A stretch of 64,000 nt of DNA from Cryoendolithus antarcticus (GCA_002077065.1 NAJO01000085.1:1-64000); one strand, 5' to 3'. Positions 49,633 to 62,135 are shown, counted from the stretch's first letter. Numbers and translations: made by a program. Notes: generated from the letters alone by a model not told the origin.

Positions 49633-51569
49633 GCACAACGCAGGACACGTAAAGGAGATCGTTCAATGGGGTGAGCAGTATTTTTTTTTGGCTCTTGCTT
49701 AAGATGGTGAAGCTGAGAGAAAGGGGAAAGTGGCAGAATAAGGAAGTGTGGCTGCGAGCTGGGCCTGAGGGGATATACATGCGGGTTCTTTCTACAGACC
49801 CGCAGGCACGGGGCAGGGAGTACGACTCCGGTGCGGTGACGCTGTTCTCATCGCAGGCTGTCGTGACGATCGCGCCGTGACGTAGGCGGATTTGCAGCGA
49901 TGGAGCTGGACGGACATGGGTGTGCGGGTGAGGCATTGTGGGAAGTTGGCAGCGGCAGCGAATAGCGTGTGGTTAAGGCGCAAGCTCGCGCCACTCATGG
50001 CAGAGCTCCCTGCGACGAGCCGCTGGCTGGTGCGCTGCAGACAGCGGGCGTGTCGCCGATCGATGCGTCGACGCTTGGCCTCTGCCGTTGCACGGGGTTT
50101 CGTGTGACAAGGTGGCTGGTGATTGTCATGGTACGTCATGTTTCCACTGTAGAGACACACGTGGCCATCAGAACTTCATGTCGCGATCTCAAGGAAGGTA
50201 TGGTTCCGAGCGTCAGCGAAGGATCCTTCATCTTGCAGGCGATGTCACCTCCTATCTCCGCCACTTCACTGCAACGCAGGTCTGTCTGCACTCCCTACAC
50301 AGACAGCCTCGGAGATCAATGGCACAAGACTCGACGCGTCGCAAAACACCCAGCCAACACGGCAACCGGCAGCACCGCAAATCACATCTGCATGTCATCG
50401 ACGATCAAGAGCTGACTAGGATTCTCTGCAAATCTCCCCCCCCCGGCTTCAGCCTCGTCCCGTCGAATGCCTGTCACTTTGTGCATATGCACAGTACAGG
50501 AGATATGACTCCAGAAGTCTCCACGATATGATGATGAAGGTGTCGAACCACAGCTTGGGTACGAGGTGAAGTTGGTAAAGCTCCTGCAGAAAGTTCGAGC
50601 GAGCGTTTGACAGTGGCTCACAACTACGGTACCGTTGCGCCGGTTATCGCGAAAGCTGTGGCGCGTGGGAATCGCGAGTCGTCATTCCACTCCTCGGAAG
50701 AACCATCTAACGCACCACCTCATCGGTTTCGAAGATCTATCTGCGACGTTATCGGATCGGTATAGCGCACCACCTCATCGTCTCCAACGGTCTATCTGCG
50801 ACATCGTCTGCGCACGATCCAGCGCACCACTCCATCGTAGCAGAAGTGCGATGAGACATATCGATCCAGAGTTCCCCACCTCAAGTGTACCAATTCGCTC
50901 TGGCGAAGTTGGCACAAATTCGCGCGAAGCCATCCGCAACTCTGATTGAGCTCCAAAACTTGACGACACGCGTACGCGAAAATTTGCTGACCTTGATGGG
51001 AAAGCACATGGAAACTCAATGCTGACTTCATGTCATGCGTGCGGGTGCGATGCGGTGCGTACCTGCATCCGCAGCAGGTGTTGCGTGCTCGTCATGAGTG
51101 GAGCTCCTCGCTTGAGAAGTACTCCTATGGTGGCTTTAATACTAGTACTGCACCTACCCGGGGTTCGTCACAAGTGATGTCGGCCGCCATATACGAGGCG
51201 ACTCGGAGACTCACATGCTCGAAGATGTGTTCCAACATTGTAACAGATGACGCAGGACTTTCTCATTATTGATCTCAACGGTCCTGTGCTACGATACGCT
51301 CACCGCGACTGTGAGCATGTCACGCAACGTCAGTGAGAGGATGCGGATTTGCTGATGTCTGGACTCTCTAGCACCCAGCGACACAGCGCATCATAGCCGT
51401 GGTCAAGCTGATAAGGGCATGGCGCACGACTCGGACTCATGGAGAAACGGCAATAGATTGTCTTATGAAGCATTGTCGTGCTGATTAGCTGGAGAGGTTG
51501 AAGTATCATGCATCTCTTTCGTTCATTCATTGCTCAAAGCGCTACATTCGAAGTGGACACCGCAGCTCA
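49633..51569. other. Intergenic, 1.9 kb
   Basis: The left end is the promoter of the giant repeat gene, with a T run at 49681-49690. An imperfect 55-57-bp direct repeat lies at 50711-50838. No credible exon was found. Confidence 0.45.
50711..50838. repeat. Imperfect 55-57-bp direct repeat, about 2.3 copies
   Basis: Copies begin with CGCACCACCTCATCG at 50711 and 50766, and a partial copy CGCACCACTCCATCG at 50823. The first two also share CTATCTGCGAC near their middle. It lies in non-coding sequence. Confidence 0.75.
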
Positions 51570-53198
51570 CTACCGAGTTGCGCCAGCGTCGACTTGCCGT
51601 GTCTCCTTACTGCCCTCTCCTTCCTCCACACCATCAACAAGACCGAGCCCTTTCTTGACCCTCAAACTGAAAGACCTCGAACGACTGTCCTCCAGTCTCT
51701 TTTGCTCAAGCACTCTCCTTTCAGTCTCCGCACTTTGACTCTTGTCCTTCTCAGCTTCCTCCCGCTTGCGTTTCTCCTCGGGGTTGATCAAATCCTTCAC
51801 GCTTTGCTCCGCTAGTTTGACGTGCTTCTTCGCGCCCTGGTAGCCTTCTAGCCCGAGGAGCACTGCATATGAGCGACTGATACTGCAGCGACTCATATCG
51901 GCGCCTGCCTCCTTAAGAGCGCGAACGAATTCGCGGAAGTTTCTCACTGGCGGAGCGTAGTGTCCAGAAAGTGGAGAGAGCTTGCGTAGCTGACCATGCT
52001 TGATCTTGATCAAACCAGCGGCAGCCACTCGCGCACCGTGGAGGAAGGACGAATGCTGAAAGGCGCCCGACTGCTTGATGCCCAGGTAAAGTCGAAAAGA
52101 CGTATCGGCCACGAAGATCCATGTATTCGTCTTGGTCGTCTTCCTCAGCAAATGATTCACCACGTTCACCGAGCTGAGATGCCCGAGCTTCTTTATTCCC
52201 TTCGCGTCATGCAGCTCCTCGTTGCTGTACTTCGACTGGTCCTCGTGCTTGCCGGTCCCAATGCTCGATAGATCCGATATCGAATCATCATCCGTATCTG
52301 GCCTTGGAGCCTCCTTCTCCCCAGTCATAACCTCTCTCCAAGTCGGCGTCTTGCTCTCAATACTTACGATGCCGTCTATACTATCTCTGAACTCCATGCT
52401 AGTCGTGACGAGCTCGCCATTCTTATCGAACACAAACCTCCCCTCCCCATCAATCCGAATCAAATACTTCGTCCGCTCCTCCCTGCTCAGGTACCGCACG
52501 AACTCACTATCCAGCCTCTTCCTCGGCCTGTCCTCCAAATCCAGCGTCTTTCCCTCGCCTTCATCAAGCCAGTAGAAGAAATTCTCCTTCGTCTCGCTCT
52601 TCTTCCACTCCAGGTGATATCGTCTGAGATTACTCCCATACCTGTGCTTCACGTCCACCATCTCAAGAAAGTAATCCAGCCCCATGATCTTCGCATACCG
52701 TTCCCGCTCCCTCTTCTCTTTCCTCCGCTTCTCCCTCGTCTCGTCGGAGGAATCCTCAGTCTCACTCGTATTATCACTCCCAGCCCTCTGCGCAATCGCA
52801 CCAACCCGTTTCCACCTACTCCTCGCTTGGCCGTTCGGCGGACTCCTTGAAGCATGCACATCTCTCGACACCGGCGCCGTAGCATTCGCATACTTCGCTT
52901 CCTTCAGCGCTTCTATCCAGCGCGTACTAGCATCTAGCCCCCTCCCCTCCATCGCCCGCCGCGTCCTATGACCACGGTAATTCCGCTGTATCAGCTCGGC
53001 GGCTTTCGTGCGCTCCGCATTGCCCCTCTGCGTGCTGGTAGTGCTGTCGTTACTCGCTGCCGAGCGGGCGAGTTTGCGCCGCTCGCGCAGCTCCGCGGCG
53101 CTGGCCTTTTGCTTGACTTCGATTTGGCGGAGGGTGTCGGGGGAGGGGAGGGCGAGGGAATCGGCTTTGGAGAGTGGGGTTGTGGGTCGCTCCGCCAT
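51570..53198 (-). CDS. IQ calmodulin-binding motif protein
   Basis: One exon, 542 aa, ATG at 53198. Residues about 65-85 hold an IQ motif, AAELIQRNYRGHRTRRAM (IQxxxRGxxxR), which binds calmodulin in other proteins. Downstream are RYAKIMGLDYFLEMVDVKHR, RRYHLEWKKSETKENFFYWL and RYLSREERTKYLIRIDGEGR, then KTNTWIFVADTSFRLYLGIK and FQHSSFLHGARVAAAGLIKI. This architecture matches a fungal family annotated only as IQ-motif protein and is conserved enough to be a real gene. The ends are Lys/Glu/Arg-rich helices. A Ca2+-calmodulin link is inferred from the single IQ motif; the function is not known. Confidence 0.88.
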   Translation of the reverse strand: MAERPTTPLSKADSLALPSPDTLRQIEVKQKASAAELRERRKLARSAASNDSTTSTQRGNAERTKAAELIQRNYRGHRTRRAMEGRGLDASTRWIEALKEAKYANATAPVSRDVHASRSPPNGQARSRWKRVGAIAQRAGSDNTSETEDSSDETREKRRKEKRERERYAKIMGLDYFLEMVDVKHRYGSNLRRYHLEWKKSETKENFFYWLDEGEGKTLDLEDRPRKRLDSEFVRYLSREERTKYLIRIDGEGRFVFDKNGELVTTSMEFRDSIDGIVSIESKTPTWREVMTGEKEAPRPDTDDDSISDLSSIGTGKHEDQSKYSNEELHDAKGIKKLGHLSSVNVVNHLLRKTTKTNTWIFVADTSFRLYLGIKQSGAFQHSSFLHGARVAAAGLIKIKHGQLRKLSPLSGHYAPPVRNFREFVRALKEAGADMSRCSISRSYAVLLGLEGYQGAKKHVKLAEQSVKDLINPEEKRKREEAEKDKSQSAETERRVLEQKRLEDSRSRSFSLRVKKGLGLVDGVEEGEGSKETRQVDAGATR

Positions 53199-53791
53199 CG
53201 CGGCGACAGTGGTGATACAGTGAGCGGGTTGGAGAGAGGGGCGATTTGCTTGGCAGTGGTAGGGGGTGGAGAGCTTGGCTGAGTGAGATAGCGAGGTTGC
53301 GTCAGTGAGCGATCTAGTTAAGACTTGGACATAAGCTCGAGCAGACTAGCATACGCTCGTGTGCGCAACGCCACATGCACGGTAGTCACATATCAACAGA
53401 GGCGAGATGCGCATCGCAGAGGCTCAGCTGGCCATGCGAGCGTGATGGTCACGAGCACAGCGGTATTCAGAAGCAGAAAGCTGCTGCAACTCGTTGGGCA
53501 CCTATTGCGAGCGCGTACTAGACCACCCCGAAGAATGCCTTTCGGTCGCTCTTCTATCTTACAAGCATGTCCCATTGCCCGCAATTCGCAGGACTTACGT
53601 ATATATTCGACCCATCAGTCCTCGAGCAATCGGCCGTCAACCTAGCAGTGGACCCTCCCACCGCAATGCAATGCCATGCCCGCTCAAACGCCTCGCTGAA
53701 AGCCCCCAAACGGGCTGTCCAAAATGCACCCACCTGATGCTGCCACTCCCAAGAGCCCCAAGAACACTCGCCGTAGCGGTGTGCCAACTCT
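53199..53791. other. Intergenic, IQ protein promoter
   Basis: About 590 bp containing the IQ-protein promoter and the kinase 3' flank; no credible gene. Confidence 0.45.
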
Positions 53792-56676
53792 TCACCTGCC
53801 ATCCTCGTCCCCGCTCCTCACGTCCAAGCTACTAGTCGTACTTTCAAACCCACTCTCATCACTAGTTCTGTAGCGATGGCCGAACTCATAGCCATTCCCC
53901 TCATCCTCATTCAAGCCCATCGCACCTTGCAAAGCCTTTCCAGTCGCCTCCAGCGAGTCGCCCAAGTCGCCAAGGATGCGGTCAAGCTCAGCAGCGAGAG
54001 TCTCTGGCGAAGCGTTCTCATCGAGCGCAGCAAGGCTCGGAGGAGCTATGTCAGGAAAGATGAGCTGCTGACCACGTGATGAAGCAGTGTTGCCATTCGC
54101 ACCATTACGAGAGCGATCAGTCGCCGCTGAGAGAGGGAGAAGCGCAGAAGCGCCGTTTGTGCGTGCGCGAGCAGAGCCCGGGAAGTTCGGATCACCTAGT
54201 TCAGGCACGCTGATGGTGCTGTAAGCTGGGCTCATATCATCGTTATTAGAGTCAAAGCCAGGCCAGTTCCCGTTATTGTTCCCCGAAGGAGCAGTGTACG
54301 GCACCGGACTGTGGAAGGGCTCACGATGCGCCTCATCATAAGATTGGTCTGATTCGTAGCCAAAGACGTCCTCGGCGCGTGCAGGGACCTGACTACGGCG
54401 AGCAACGTTTACTTCTGGCGTCATGAGACTACTGCCACGGTTGTGCATCGCCATATTGCGGAGGCTGACTCTACTGCCGTTGCTGACGCCGCCATCTGAC
54501 TGCCACTGCCTGTGGGCAGAGTAGCGTTTACGATCTTGCTCCATCAACTCAGGGTCATCTTCGAGATCGAACTGGTTGCCAGAAGTCTCGTATGAGCTGG
54601 TCGTGTCGGTTGCAGAACTAGCAGTTGATGGTCTGACGATCTCTGACGGGTCATCCATGGCAAGATCGAGGTCGATCATAGATCCGACCGAGTGCCTGAC
54701 GGGCGAGTCAGTCATCGAGTGTCCGGTGATACGCGCGTTCGGCTGAGAGTCGTGTAAGTAGTCCCCGAACTGGCCGAGTGGTACGGTAGCCGTATGCTTG
54801 AGCTGCGGGCGAAAGCCAGGAGCAGTGGCGCTGCTGCCACCAACAGGCGGTAAGTTCATGATTGTGTCAGTGTCTTCGGGTTCCGCAGGCTCTGCGCTGG
54901 CAAATGACCACTCCATTGTGGCACGCTTTGGGTGTGCAGCCGCTTTGCCAGCCGCACTACTTGAGGGAAAAGTCCAATCCTTTGTAGCACGCTTGGCAGC
55001 ATCAGCGTCGCCTTGACCATAGTGGTATTCTGGTTCCTCCTCATCGTCGTTGAAGGTACTACCCTGGCGGGCCTTTGCCTTTAGCGTGGGCATCTCATCG
55101 AAGTCAAAGTTGAACTTCGGAGCATCGAGGGTGGGGCTTGCGTCCAAGTCAATCATGATCGAGCTCTCGCGCGAAGCAGCAGGAGGCACGCTGATGTTGC
55201 GCAGAGGCAGATCTGACACCTTTGCAATCTCTGGCCTCCGCATGTCGACTGGTGTATTGAGCTCGTAGCCAGCTGACTGAGGGTTCCATAGGCGGTCAAG
55301 GGACACTTCGCCACGGGTCGCACTCTTGTCGGCATGCTCGAGTTGAATACGCTCTGCGATGGTGAGATCCTTCGTATTCAGTGGCGGCAAGCCAGCCCCA
55401 GCAGGTGCGTCAAAGTGCGAGCCGTGGTCGCCGTACGCTGAGCTCTGATCGCTGTAGGTCATCTGACTGTAACGTCTGTTGAAGTCACTACGAAACATGT
55501 CTGATGTGCTGAAGTTCCAGTCATCTGTCTCTTCCTGCTCTGTAGTGTCGATAGCCTCTGCGCTCAAAGGCGCGGCCGCACCACCGGGATTGAAAAGAGA
55601 AGTCCTCTGTCCACCCTTGTACTCCCAAGCGGCATAGCGCTCAATGAGAGCAACCAGACGCCTTGTAGGATACTGCGCCTCTGTGCCGTCAATGTACGGG
55701 TGGCTCATTACTTGCTCAGCTACTGGACGAGCACGAGGATCGCTGTTCAAGCAGAACGCCACGAAGTCACGAAGTCCGTCTGAGTAGCTGCCGTCTTCGA
55801 GGCGCGGTGCATGTTCGAGTACCGAAGCAAGCATCTCCATGGGTACTTGCTGATTCGGTACCATGCCAGTGGCCATTTCGTAGACTGTGCAGCCGAATGA
55901 CCAGATGTCTATCTCTTTACCGTAACCTCCAGCAACAGAATCATCCTCGACGTGCATCTCCTTCGGCATATACCATGGTGTCCCGATAATGGTCGTCCGC
56001 TTGGACTTGCTGTTATCTTCCACGATGCCGACAATGCCGAAATCTCCCAACTGAATCTGCCCTTCTTCAGTGATATAGACGTTTGTACATTTGATATCAC
56101 GGTGAATGACATCGATATCATGCACACACTTCATCGCCACAGCCAGTTCGCGGGCGATCGGGATAATGAAGCGCTCGTCGAGGCCGCCGTTTGTGTTGGC
56201 GCGCATCAGAGTCCGGACACTTCCACCGGTACAGTAGTCGCTGATGATCCATAGCTGTGAGTGCAAGTCGAAAGCATCGTGAATGAGGTTGACATTTCGA
56301 GCCCCGCTGTCTTTCAATTGCTTGAGGATCGTGACTTCCTTGCGGAAATCTTTCACAGTCTCATCACGCTGCTCCAATGGCATTGTGAAGTCCATGTCGT
56401 CAATATTGACTATCTTGACCGCTACCAAGGTAGAGGTGGATCTTTCCAGACTAGCAGGCGTGTCAGTATGAGCGCAGATCTGAGCCCGCTTGACTTCACT
56501 TACCACTTGTAGACACGACCGAACGATCCCTTACCGATCAGCTCGAGGAACTGGTACGGCGGTAGTGGCGTATTGTGACGCTCTGCATTGCGTGCGACGA
56601 TCTGAGCCATGTCTTTTGCATCTTGTATCTGCTTGCGGCGATCCGGTCCACCGGGGATCAGGAATGATGTGTCCAT
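53792..56676 (-). CDS. Ste20/GCK-like serine/threonine protein kinase
   Basis: Exons 56676-56504 and 56450-53792 (53-bp intron) give 943 aa from the ATG MDTSFLIPGG. The kinase domain is N-terminal: glycine loop LIGKGSFGRVYK, VAVKIVNID with the Lys, catalytic HRDIKCTNV, DFGIVGIVED, activation segment ending TTIIGTPWYMPKEM (MPKE where MAPE is common), and DIWSFGCTVYEMATG. SDYCTGGSVRTLM in the hinge is of the Ste20/germinal-centre kinase type. The 600-residue C-terminal region is Ser/Asp-rich and disordered, with an Asp/Glu-rich end. Such kinases act upstream of MAPK or morphogenesis pathways. An open frame continues in phase upstream to 56951, so the true start may lie in a further exon. Confidence 0.9.
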
Positions 56677-56951
56677 CGTCGATCGAGTGGCGGAGTTGGA
56701 GACGTAAGTGCGTCGCCGTTCGAGTGAAGGTGATGGTGCGCGTCTGGATGACTCTCCCTCGTGCACGGTCGACAAACGGTGGCTCGGTAGCACCCGCGGC
56801 ACGTGGTCGTGTACGTTGTCGAACCAACTCTCGAAACCATCAACAGGCTCTTTGTACTGTGGCTGCGGTTTGTGGATCTTCCTCAGTCCAGCTGCGATTA
56901 GCTTATCGCGGAAGCCCTCCGAGATGTCGTCAGGTATCCAGCCGTGAGGTC
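56677..56951 (-). other. Upstream in-frame part of the kinase exon
   Basis: The kinase exon stays open beyond its first ATG up to a good acceptor (TTCGCAG) at 56952. The extra reading begins PHGWIPDDISEGFRDKLIAA and continues KPQPQYKEPVDGFESWFD, which looks coding. The first codon is split, so an upstream exon supplying the start is needed. A candidate lies near 57050-57110 (MNTPYWRSAIRNVTSK), with a donor I could not settle. Confidence 0.55.
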
Positions 56952-58261
56952 CTGCGAAATGTCAGTTTAGTAGGCGTTCCATTGACACAGCATTGCTGCA
57001 AGGGCTTGCATAGTGCTGCAAAGACACAATGGCCCCAGGGCTATTGTTAGGACTACTCTTAGATGTGACGTTGCGAATGGCGCTGCGCCAATACGGAGTA
57101 TTCATGCCACCTCCAAAGTATCTCGCGGCAAGGTCAAAGTTCTTACAGGCATAGCTGCAACCATTGATCGTCATTGCAACTTTATTGAGCAACAACGATT
57201 GACTAGGGTCGCCTGTAGATCAATGTCCGCCCCTTGTCGGCGCTGTAGTCCTCGGCCACTGTAGTCAGAGGGCGCCTCATAGCGGGGGAGCACACAATTG
57301 CCCTTCAATGGTTCGATAGACGATCGCAGGTCAATTGGTCCATCGGTCACTGCTGATTTGCTGCTGCCATCGCCGCTGCCATCGTCGAGTCGTCTGTCAC
57401 GCACAAGGGGGAGGAGTTCACAAACCTTTCTCGTTCTTCTTCTCCCACTCACGCCTCGCCTTCTTCCTCGCCCTCTCCCTCGCTCGCTCTCCTGTTCTAC
57501 AGTCAGCATCATCGTTCGAAGTCACCATTAATACAGGGATCATGCCTCTCCACCACCGCCAATGCATTTCGCTCACACATCGACCTCGTCGTCGATCGAT
57601 GTCGTAATTGTGAAGTTGAATGGAGCGAGTGAAACGGTGGAAGTGATGAGCAGGACTCCATGACTTACCGCGAGTGCTCTGTCACGAGCCAATCTCACCG
57701 ACTCGTTCTGGTGCAGCTATACTAGCTGTCACGTGCTTGACGACTCCGGCATCTCGACGTCTCTGGACAAGTCCTGACCGCCCCAAGAAGACGTGATGGG
57801 CTCCTCCCTTAGACGGAGTCCTATTCCGGTCCTGGGCCTAGGGGAGGCGGTGAGTCCATGCAGTAGGACCAGGCAGTGGTAGTGAGTGATAAATTCGTCG
57901 CAATAGGTCCCTGAGTGCGTCGTCCGTTCAGTGGTCAAAGGAGTGCAGATTCAAGTAGTCGACGCCCAGCTCATATTTAACCTGCAGTCCAGACAAGTCC
58001 CAAGGGCTCGGTTTGGCCTAGCTTACGGGAAGACGGGACAGGGATCATGCCTCCAGCTATGCCGCATGTGACGTAGCTTTACGTGCGCCACTCCACCGAC
58101 CCTGCAGCTCCAACGAGCGCAACAACAGGGCCGCAGCAGGATATGCGTAGTCCAAATGCCCTTGTAGACCCAGTGTAAGTAACCTATTCCTAATTCCCAC
58201 AATTTCGAAGATACGTACAAGCCACACCCCGAACAAACCCATCTCCATCACCGTCACCATC
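56952..58261. other. Intergenic, 1.3 kb, divergent promoters
   Basis: May contain the first exon of the kinase near 57050-57110. The rest shows no credible exon; a C/T-rich, C-rich leader precedes the next start at 58262. Confidence 0.4.
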
Positions 58262-58908
58262 ATGTCCACCACACGCCCAACCAAGAAGCCCATCCCACCC
58301 ACCTCTCGTCCATCAGCCCCCGCCGCAACTCGCAAACCAATCCCCGCAGCTGTCAAACCCTCCCAAGCGACGAGGAAGCCCATCCCACCTACTGTCGCCT
58401 CCAGAGCTCCAGCAGCGAAAGCTCCAGTCTCCAAAGCCCCCGTCCGGACACCCGCAGCGAAGCCCGCAGCGAAGCCAGCTGCCCCTCAAGCGCCTGAGGC
58501 GCCCCAAGCAGGGAACTGGATCAACCGGATGGTGCAGTCCAGAGTAGCGGGCGTGGGTGACTATGCAGGAGGGCTAGTGAACAGTGTGGGGAATGCTGTG
58601 AACTCTGTTGGGCAGGGTATTGGTGGAAGGTGAGCTTCCTAGCTACATGACAACTCGCGAAGATGCATGCTGACTTACTTCCCAGTGTCACGAACACAAC
58701 CCGCTACTGGGGCCAAGGTGTAGCAGGCTACGGCAATAATGTGAAAGACATGGTTGGAGCTGGAGGACCGAGAGTCAGCACGGCTGGGAACCCGTTGGGT
58801 ATGTCAGGCATGGGCTCTAGCCAGGGTGCAATGCCCGGCGGGAAGTACCCGAACTCTGGGACGAGGAACGCTGGGAAGGGTTCAGCGGGTAACCCGTTGG
58901 GCGTGTAA
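58262..58908 (+). CDS. Small Pro/Ala-rich conserved fungal protein, unknown function
   Basis: Exons 58262-58629 and 58686-58908 (56-bp intron) give 196 aa. The first half is Pro/Ala/Lys-rich with three KPIP repeats (TKKPIPPTSR, TRKPIPAAVK, TRKPIPPTVA). The second half looks ordered: WINRMVQSRVAGVGDYAGGL, then VNSVGNAVNSVGQGIGG, and after the splice NTTRYWGQGVAGYGNNVKDM. It ends with two GNPLG elements (GNPLGMSGMG and GNPLGV). I recall similar uncharacterised proteins in filamentous ascomycetes. The Gly/Val/Asn amphipathic stretch could touch membranes, but no function is known. Confidence 0.82.
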
Positions 58909-59258
58909 GTTGAAGGAGGTGGATGGGACGAGAGTAACATAATTTGCACGACATATATATGCATCTAGCGACACCGGCTGCGTTACGAGACAGCGAGCAA
59001 CATCGAACGGACGGACCATTCAAGCTGTCGGCTCATCCCTTTCACTTTGATCTGTCTTGCGCCTGTGCTTCTATGATTCGCCAATCCCTCTCGCGATACA
59101 CGCAGCCTGACCGAATCATGCTTCACTAACATACATCGCTCAACTTGCGTGGTACCCTTGGCCTCTGCCTCGACGACCAAGTATTTGCGCGTGAGTGAGC
59201 GCTGCGCAACTCTGCCTCAACTCCGTCTTCGTTCATTCGCAGCAGAAGGCATCATCAT
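58909..59258. other. Intergenic between convergent genes
   Basis: 350 bp of 3' flanks; no gene seen. Confidence 0.45.
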
Positions 59259-62135
59259 TCACAACCCCAACCCCTCAAGATACTGCCTAGCAGCCTCCAC
59301 CCCCTCATCAACCTTCTCCGCCTCCGTTCCCTGCCCAAAGCTGGTCGCACCCTTGCCGCCAGCCTTGCCACCGACAACGCCAGCCACAGTAGTGCTCCAC
59401 TTCCCAGCATCCGCGCCCTTGGCCTGCGCATCCGAGGACACGAAGCAGCCATGCACGACCTTTCCGTCAGCAGAAGCACCGACGATGTACACGTTCTTGT
59501 CCTTCTGCTTCGAGGAGACGAGCTTGAGAGTCTCTTGTATGGCTTTCGAGCCAGCGGATACGGGGTGAGAGGTGACGAAAGACTTTGCGTCGGGGTGCTG
59601 AGTGAAGTGCGCGGTGACGGCATCTGTGAGAGCCTTGTTCTCGGCCTTCTGGGCGGTCTTCTGATGCTCCATGTTGGCCTTCACGATCTTCGAGACACGG
59701 TCGCGGAGTTTCGTCTTGGCCAGAGCAGAGATCTCGAGGCTGTTCAAAGCGTGCTGATACTCTTTCGTGCGAGCTTCTTTCTCCGGGGTATAGGCTTGGG
59801 CTTCGAGCCTCGTGAACTTCTCGTCCCATTCGCCAGCGATGCGTTGCACTTCGTGTGCGGCGGCGCCGGTGAAAGCAATGATGCGGCGGATACCTTTAGC
59901 GATGCCGCTCTCTTCCACAACGACAAGATCCTTGATCTCGCTTGTGTTCTTGACATGCGTGCCGCCGCAGAACTCGACTGAGACGCTACGCCATTCCTTC
60001 CGCGTGGTGTCTTCGAGAAGCTCTTCTACCGGTACACCTATGCTCACGACACGGACGGGGTCTGGGTACGTCTCCCCAAAGACAGCGCGCACACCTTCGA
60101 TGTTCCGGGCTGTCGCGAGTGGGACGTCGGTGGAGTAGACTTCGCTGTTTTGGCGGATGTAGCTGGTGCTGATCTCTTCAATCTTCTCGAGCTCGGCGTC
60201 GGTGCAGCCTGCTTTGTGGCTGAAGTCGAAGCGGAGTTTCTCGGGTGCGACAAGGGAGCCGCGCTGATTGACGTCTTCACCCAGGACTTCCCGAAGAGCG
60301 AAGTTAAGGATGTGTGTTCCCGTGTGGTTATTGCGGATGGGTTGCCGGCGGAGCTCGTCGTACTGGCAGAGGACATTGTCGCCAGTCTTCAGTGCGCCGT
60401 AGCTCATGAAGCCGGTGTGAAGGACGTACCCAGCGTATACTTGCACGTTCTGCACGTCAATCTCGGCCTCGCCGTCGATCAAGATGCGTCCCATGTCAAA
60501 CTCTTGACCACCCTGCTCTGCGTAGAAGCATGTCTTGTCGAGGACTATGCCGAGTTGCTCGCCCTCCGGCGCATCAGCTGTCGACTGCAAAAATTTGCCG
60601 CCATGGAAGATCGCCTTCACTGTGCCGCTCACATTCTCTCGCAGGAACTTCGATGAGTCGTCTGTCTTCGGTACGTCCTCCATATTCTCGATTGTATTGA
60701 TGTCATGTACACTGAACTTTCCGAGCTCAGCAGAAGACTTCTTCTCCCCCTTGCTGGCTTCGCGTGCCTTCTCCTGTGCCTCGTGGACTGCGTCATCGTC
60801 GATACTAAGTCCACGCTCCTCAGCCATGAGCTTCGTGAGATCCACTGGAAACCCGTATGTGTCGTATAGTCGCCACACATCGGCCCCAGACAGCTCTTTC
60901 GAGTCTCGCTGCTTGCATTGCTCTGCGTACTTTTCGAACATCACCTCTCCTCGATCGAGTGTCTTTGCGAAAGATAGCTCCTCTTCATCTAGGATCTCCT
61001 TGACGTCCAGCTCTTTCTTCTTGATCTCGGGGAACATGTCGCCCATCTGGTTCACCAGTGTGGGCACAAGTTTCGAGAAAAAACCCCCGATCTCTGTCTT
61101 AAAGTACTTGCGAGCGTATCTAGCGCCTCGTCTCAGCACCCTTCGCACTACGTATCCTCGGCCGACATTGTTCGGTACGCCACCGTCGGAGATGGCAAAT
61201 GTGAGTAATCGCACGTGATCTGCAACGACACGGTATGCGGTATCTATGCCGTCTACATCGTCCTCGCCGAATTTGCCACTGTACTCCCGTGCGCCAGTGA
61301 TGTCCTGCACAGCCTTGAAAAGAGGCGTGAAGACATCTGTGTCGTAATTCGAGAGCTTGTCTTGCAGCACCGACACTAATCGCTCAAAGCCCATGCCTGT
61401 GTCGACGTGCTTGCTTGGCAGTGGCTTCAGTGACTTGTCGGGTTCTCGGTTGTATTGAATGAAGACGTTGTTCCAGATCTCGAGCACGTTTGGATCGTCC
61501 TGGTTGACCAGATGTGCAGCGTTTCGTCCACCGATGCGGTCGTAGTGGATCTCAGAGCAAGGTCCGCAAGGTCCTTGGTCACCCATCTCCCAAAAGTTGT
61601 CCTTCATGTCGCCGGGCAGGATATGGTCGTCTGCAACGCCGACAGACTTCCACAGCTCCTTGGCTTCCAGATCGGGCTCCAGACCAACGTCTGCTTTGCC
61701 CTCGAAGTAAGTCACGTACATGCGATCAGGCTCAAGACCGTACACCTTCGTCAGGAGCTCCCACGAGAATGCAATGGCTTCCTTCTTGAAGTAATCCCCG
61801 AACGACCAATTCCCCAGCATCTCAAAGAACGTGTGATGATAGCTGTCCTTGCCCACATCGTCGAGATCATTGTGCTTGCCTCCAGCACGAATGCACTTCT
61901 GTGAGTCGACTGCACGCTTTAGCTTGGCGAAATCTGAGTCCGGATCAACTGTTCCCAGGAAGATCGACTTGAATTGGTTCATTCCGGCATTTGTAAAGAG
62001 CAGCGTTGGATCTGAGAGTGGCACGACTGAACCAGACGGGACGATGGTGTGGCCATTCTTTTCGAAGAACTCGAGGAAAGTCGAGCGGACTTTTTGGGCC
62101 GTCCATTGGACCTCGTCCTGGGCCTGGGAGACCAT
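59259..62135 (-). CDS. ALA1: Alanyl-tRNA synthetase
   Basis: Charges tRNA-Ala with alanine and clears misactivated Ser/Gly. One exon, 958 aa from the ATG at 62135 ([20 protein letters not shown]). The class II catalytic core has [70 protein letters not shown] and [16 protein letters not shown]. The editing domain shows [17 protein letters not shown] (HxxxH) and [13 protein letters not shown] (CxxxH). The C-Ala domain ends in a Gly/Lys-rich part with [18 protein letters not shown]. In most fungi one gene serves cytosol and mitochondria; the frame stays open upstream of the ATG and codes for a leader-like stretch. Confidence 0.96.
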   Translation of the reverse strand: MVSQAQDEVQWTAQKVRSTFLEFFEKNGHTIVPSGSVVPLSDPTLLFTNAGMNQFKSIFLGTVDPDSDFAKLKRAVDSQKCIRAGGKHNDLDDVGKDSYHHTFFEMLGNWSFGDYFKKEAIAFSWELLTKVYGLEPDRMYVTYFEGKADVGLEPDLEAKELWKSVGVADDHILPGDMKDNFWEMGDQGPCGPCSEIHYDRIGGRNAAHLVNQDDPNVLEIWNNVFIQYNREPDKSLKPLPSKHVDTGMGFERLVSVLQDKLSNYDTDVFTPLFKAVQDITGAREYSGKFGEDDVDGIDTAYRVVADHVRLLTFAISDGGVPNNVGRGYVVRRVLRRGARYARKYFKTEIGGFFSKLVPTLVNQMGDMFPEIKKKELDVKEILDEEELSFAKTLDRGEVMFEKYAEQCKQRDSKELSGADVWRLYDTYGFPVDLTKLMAEERGLSIDDDAVHEAQEKAREASKGEKKSSAELGKFSVHDINTIENMEDVPKTDDSSKFLRENVSGTVKAIFHGGKFLQSTADAPEGEQLGIVLDKTCFYAEQGGQEFDMGRILIDGEAEIDVQNVQVYAGYVLHTGFMSYGALKTGDNVLCQYDELRRQPIRNNHTGTHILNFALREVLGEDVNQRGSLVAPEKLRFDFSHKAGCTDAELEKIEEISTSYIRQNSEVYSTDVPLATARNIEGVRAVFGETYPDPVRVVSIGVPVEELLEDTTRKEWRSVSVEFCGGTHVKNTSEIKDLVVVEESGIAKGIRRIIAFTGAAAHEVQRIAGEWDEKFTRLEAQAYTPEKEARTKEYQHALNSLEISALAKTKLRDRVSKIVKANMEHQKTAQKAENKALTDAVTAHFTQHPDAKSFVTSHPVSAGSKAIQETLKLVSSKQKDKNVYIVGASADGKVVHGCFVSSDAQAKGADAGKWSTTVAGVVGGKAGGKGATSFGQGTEAEKVDEGVEAARQYLEGLGL

